From positions 1 through 64,000 of the forward strand of contig DUQR01000031.1 of the NCBI GenBank assembly GCA_012837715.1: a stretch of DNA of 64,000 bases. Direction: 5' to 3'. The notes under the pieces were generated by a model. The model saw only the letters and a list, made by a program, of their open reading frames with translations. It was not told the DNA's origin and did not search any database. The number at the start of each line of letters is the position of its first letter. Within the stretch, counting starts at the first letter, position 1. Shown in pieces: positions 63,994 through 64,000 of this stretch. The position numbers and the translations under genes are program-made. This DNA is from Bacillota bacterium. GTDB lineage: Bacteria; Bacillota; UBA4882; UBA10575.

Positions 63994-64000
63994 GTTGGTT

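Noticed and set aside
1-64000. CRISPR arrays, prophage genes or insertion sequences
   Set aside because: No direct-repeat arrays, transposase or phage genes were found. The repeats present are relics of local duplications.

Overview
The window comes from an endospore-forming Firmicute (Bacillota) that probably has an outer membrane. The spore evidence is the conserved block spoIID / spoIIQ-like / spoIIID / mbl / flagellar rod genes, a ywmB gene, a cortex-hydrolase-type protein and a YjcZ-like mini-protein. The two-membrane evidence is a FlgA P-ring chaperone followed by the coupled start of another exported flagellar gene at the window edge, a PbpC plus thioester alpha-2-macroglobulin pair, a SleB-type hydrolase fused to what looks like a small beta-barrel, and three solute-binding proteins that all lack a lipobox. 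A Limnochordia/Hydrogenispora-type lineage would fit. That is inference, since no rRNA is present.

Layout. 1-8140 (minus strand): flagellar rod/P-ring genes, mbl, spoIIID, an M23 SpoIIQ-like protein, spoIID, hflX and a Nif3-family gene. 8141-13274: a structured intergenic region, a class A PBP, the barrel-hydrolase and ywmB. 13275-17436: acyl-CoA ligase, a CheC-like phosphatase, a ribbon-helix-helix protein, ferredoxin, tRNA-Gly and tRNA-Thr, and a tiny membrane protein. 17437-24655: menaquinone methyltransferase, PiT transporter, MATE and EamA exporters, DUF2161 and SfsA nucleases, and ketopantoate reductase. 24656-29449: a nucleoside-type BMP ABC operon. 29623-34437: two PAS histidine kinases. 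34850-37433: an amino-acid ABC system. 37573-43242: a HAD phosphatase, a sugar ABC system and a TipA-like MerR regulator. 43312-46609: a Crp/Fnr regulator diverging from ferredoxin and hybrid-cluster protein (nitrosative stress). 46674-54600: PbpC and alpha-2-macroglobulin. 54700-55120: decayed remains of a second crp-hcp locus. 55190-62288: hemerythrin and a type I restriction-modification locus whose hsdM is frameshifted. 62630-64000: an FMN reductase-like protein and a DUF2935 protein.

Recurring themes. All three ABC systems put the binding-protein gene first and follow it with a strong intrinsic terminator before the permease or ATPase genes, which should give excess binding protein. Several terminators overlap coding ends (spoIID, DUF2935, and one inside the tail of the PBP gene). 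The most unusual items are the putative outer-membrane-anchored hydrolase fusion, the crp/hcp graveyard, the broken hsdM beside an orphan antitoxin, and leader regions with unassigned RNA structure.
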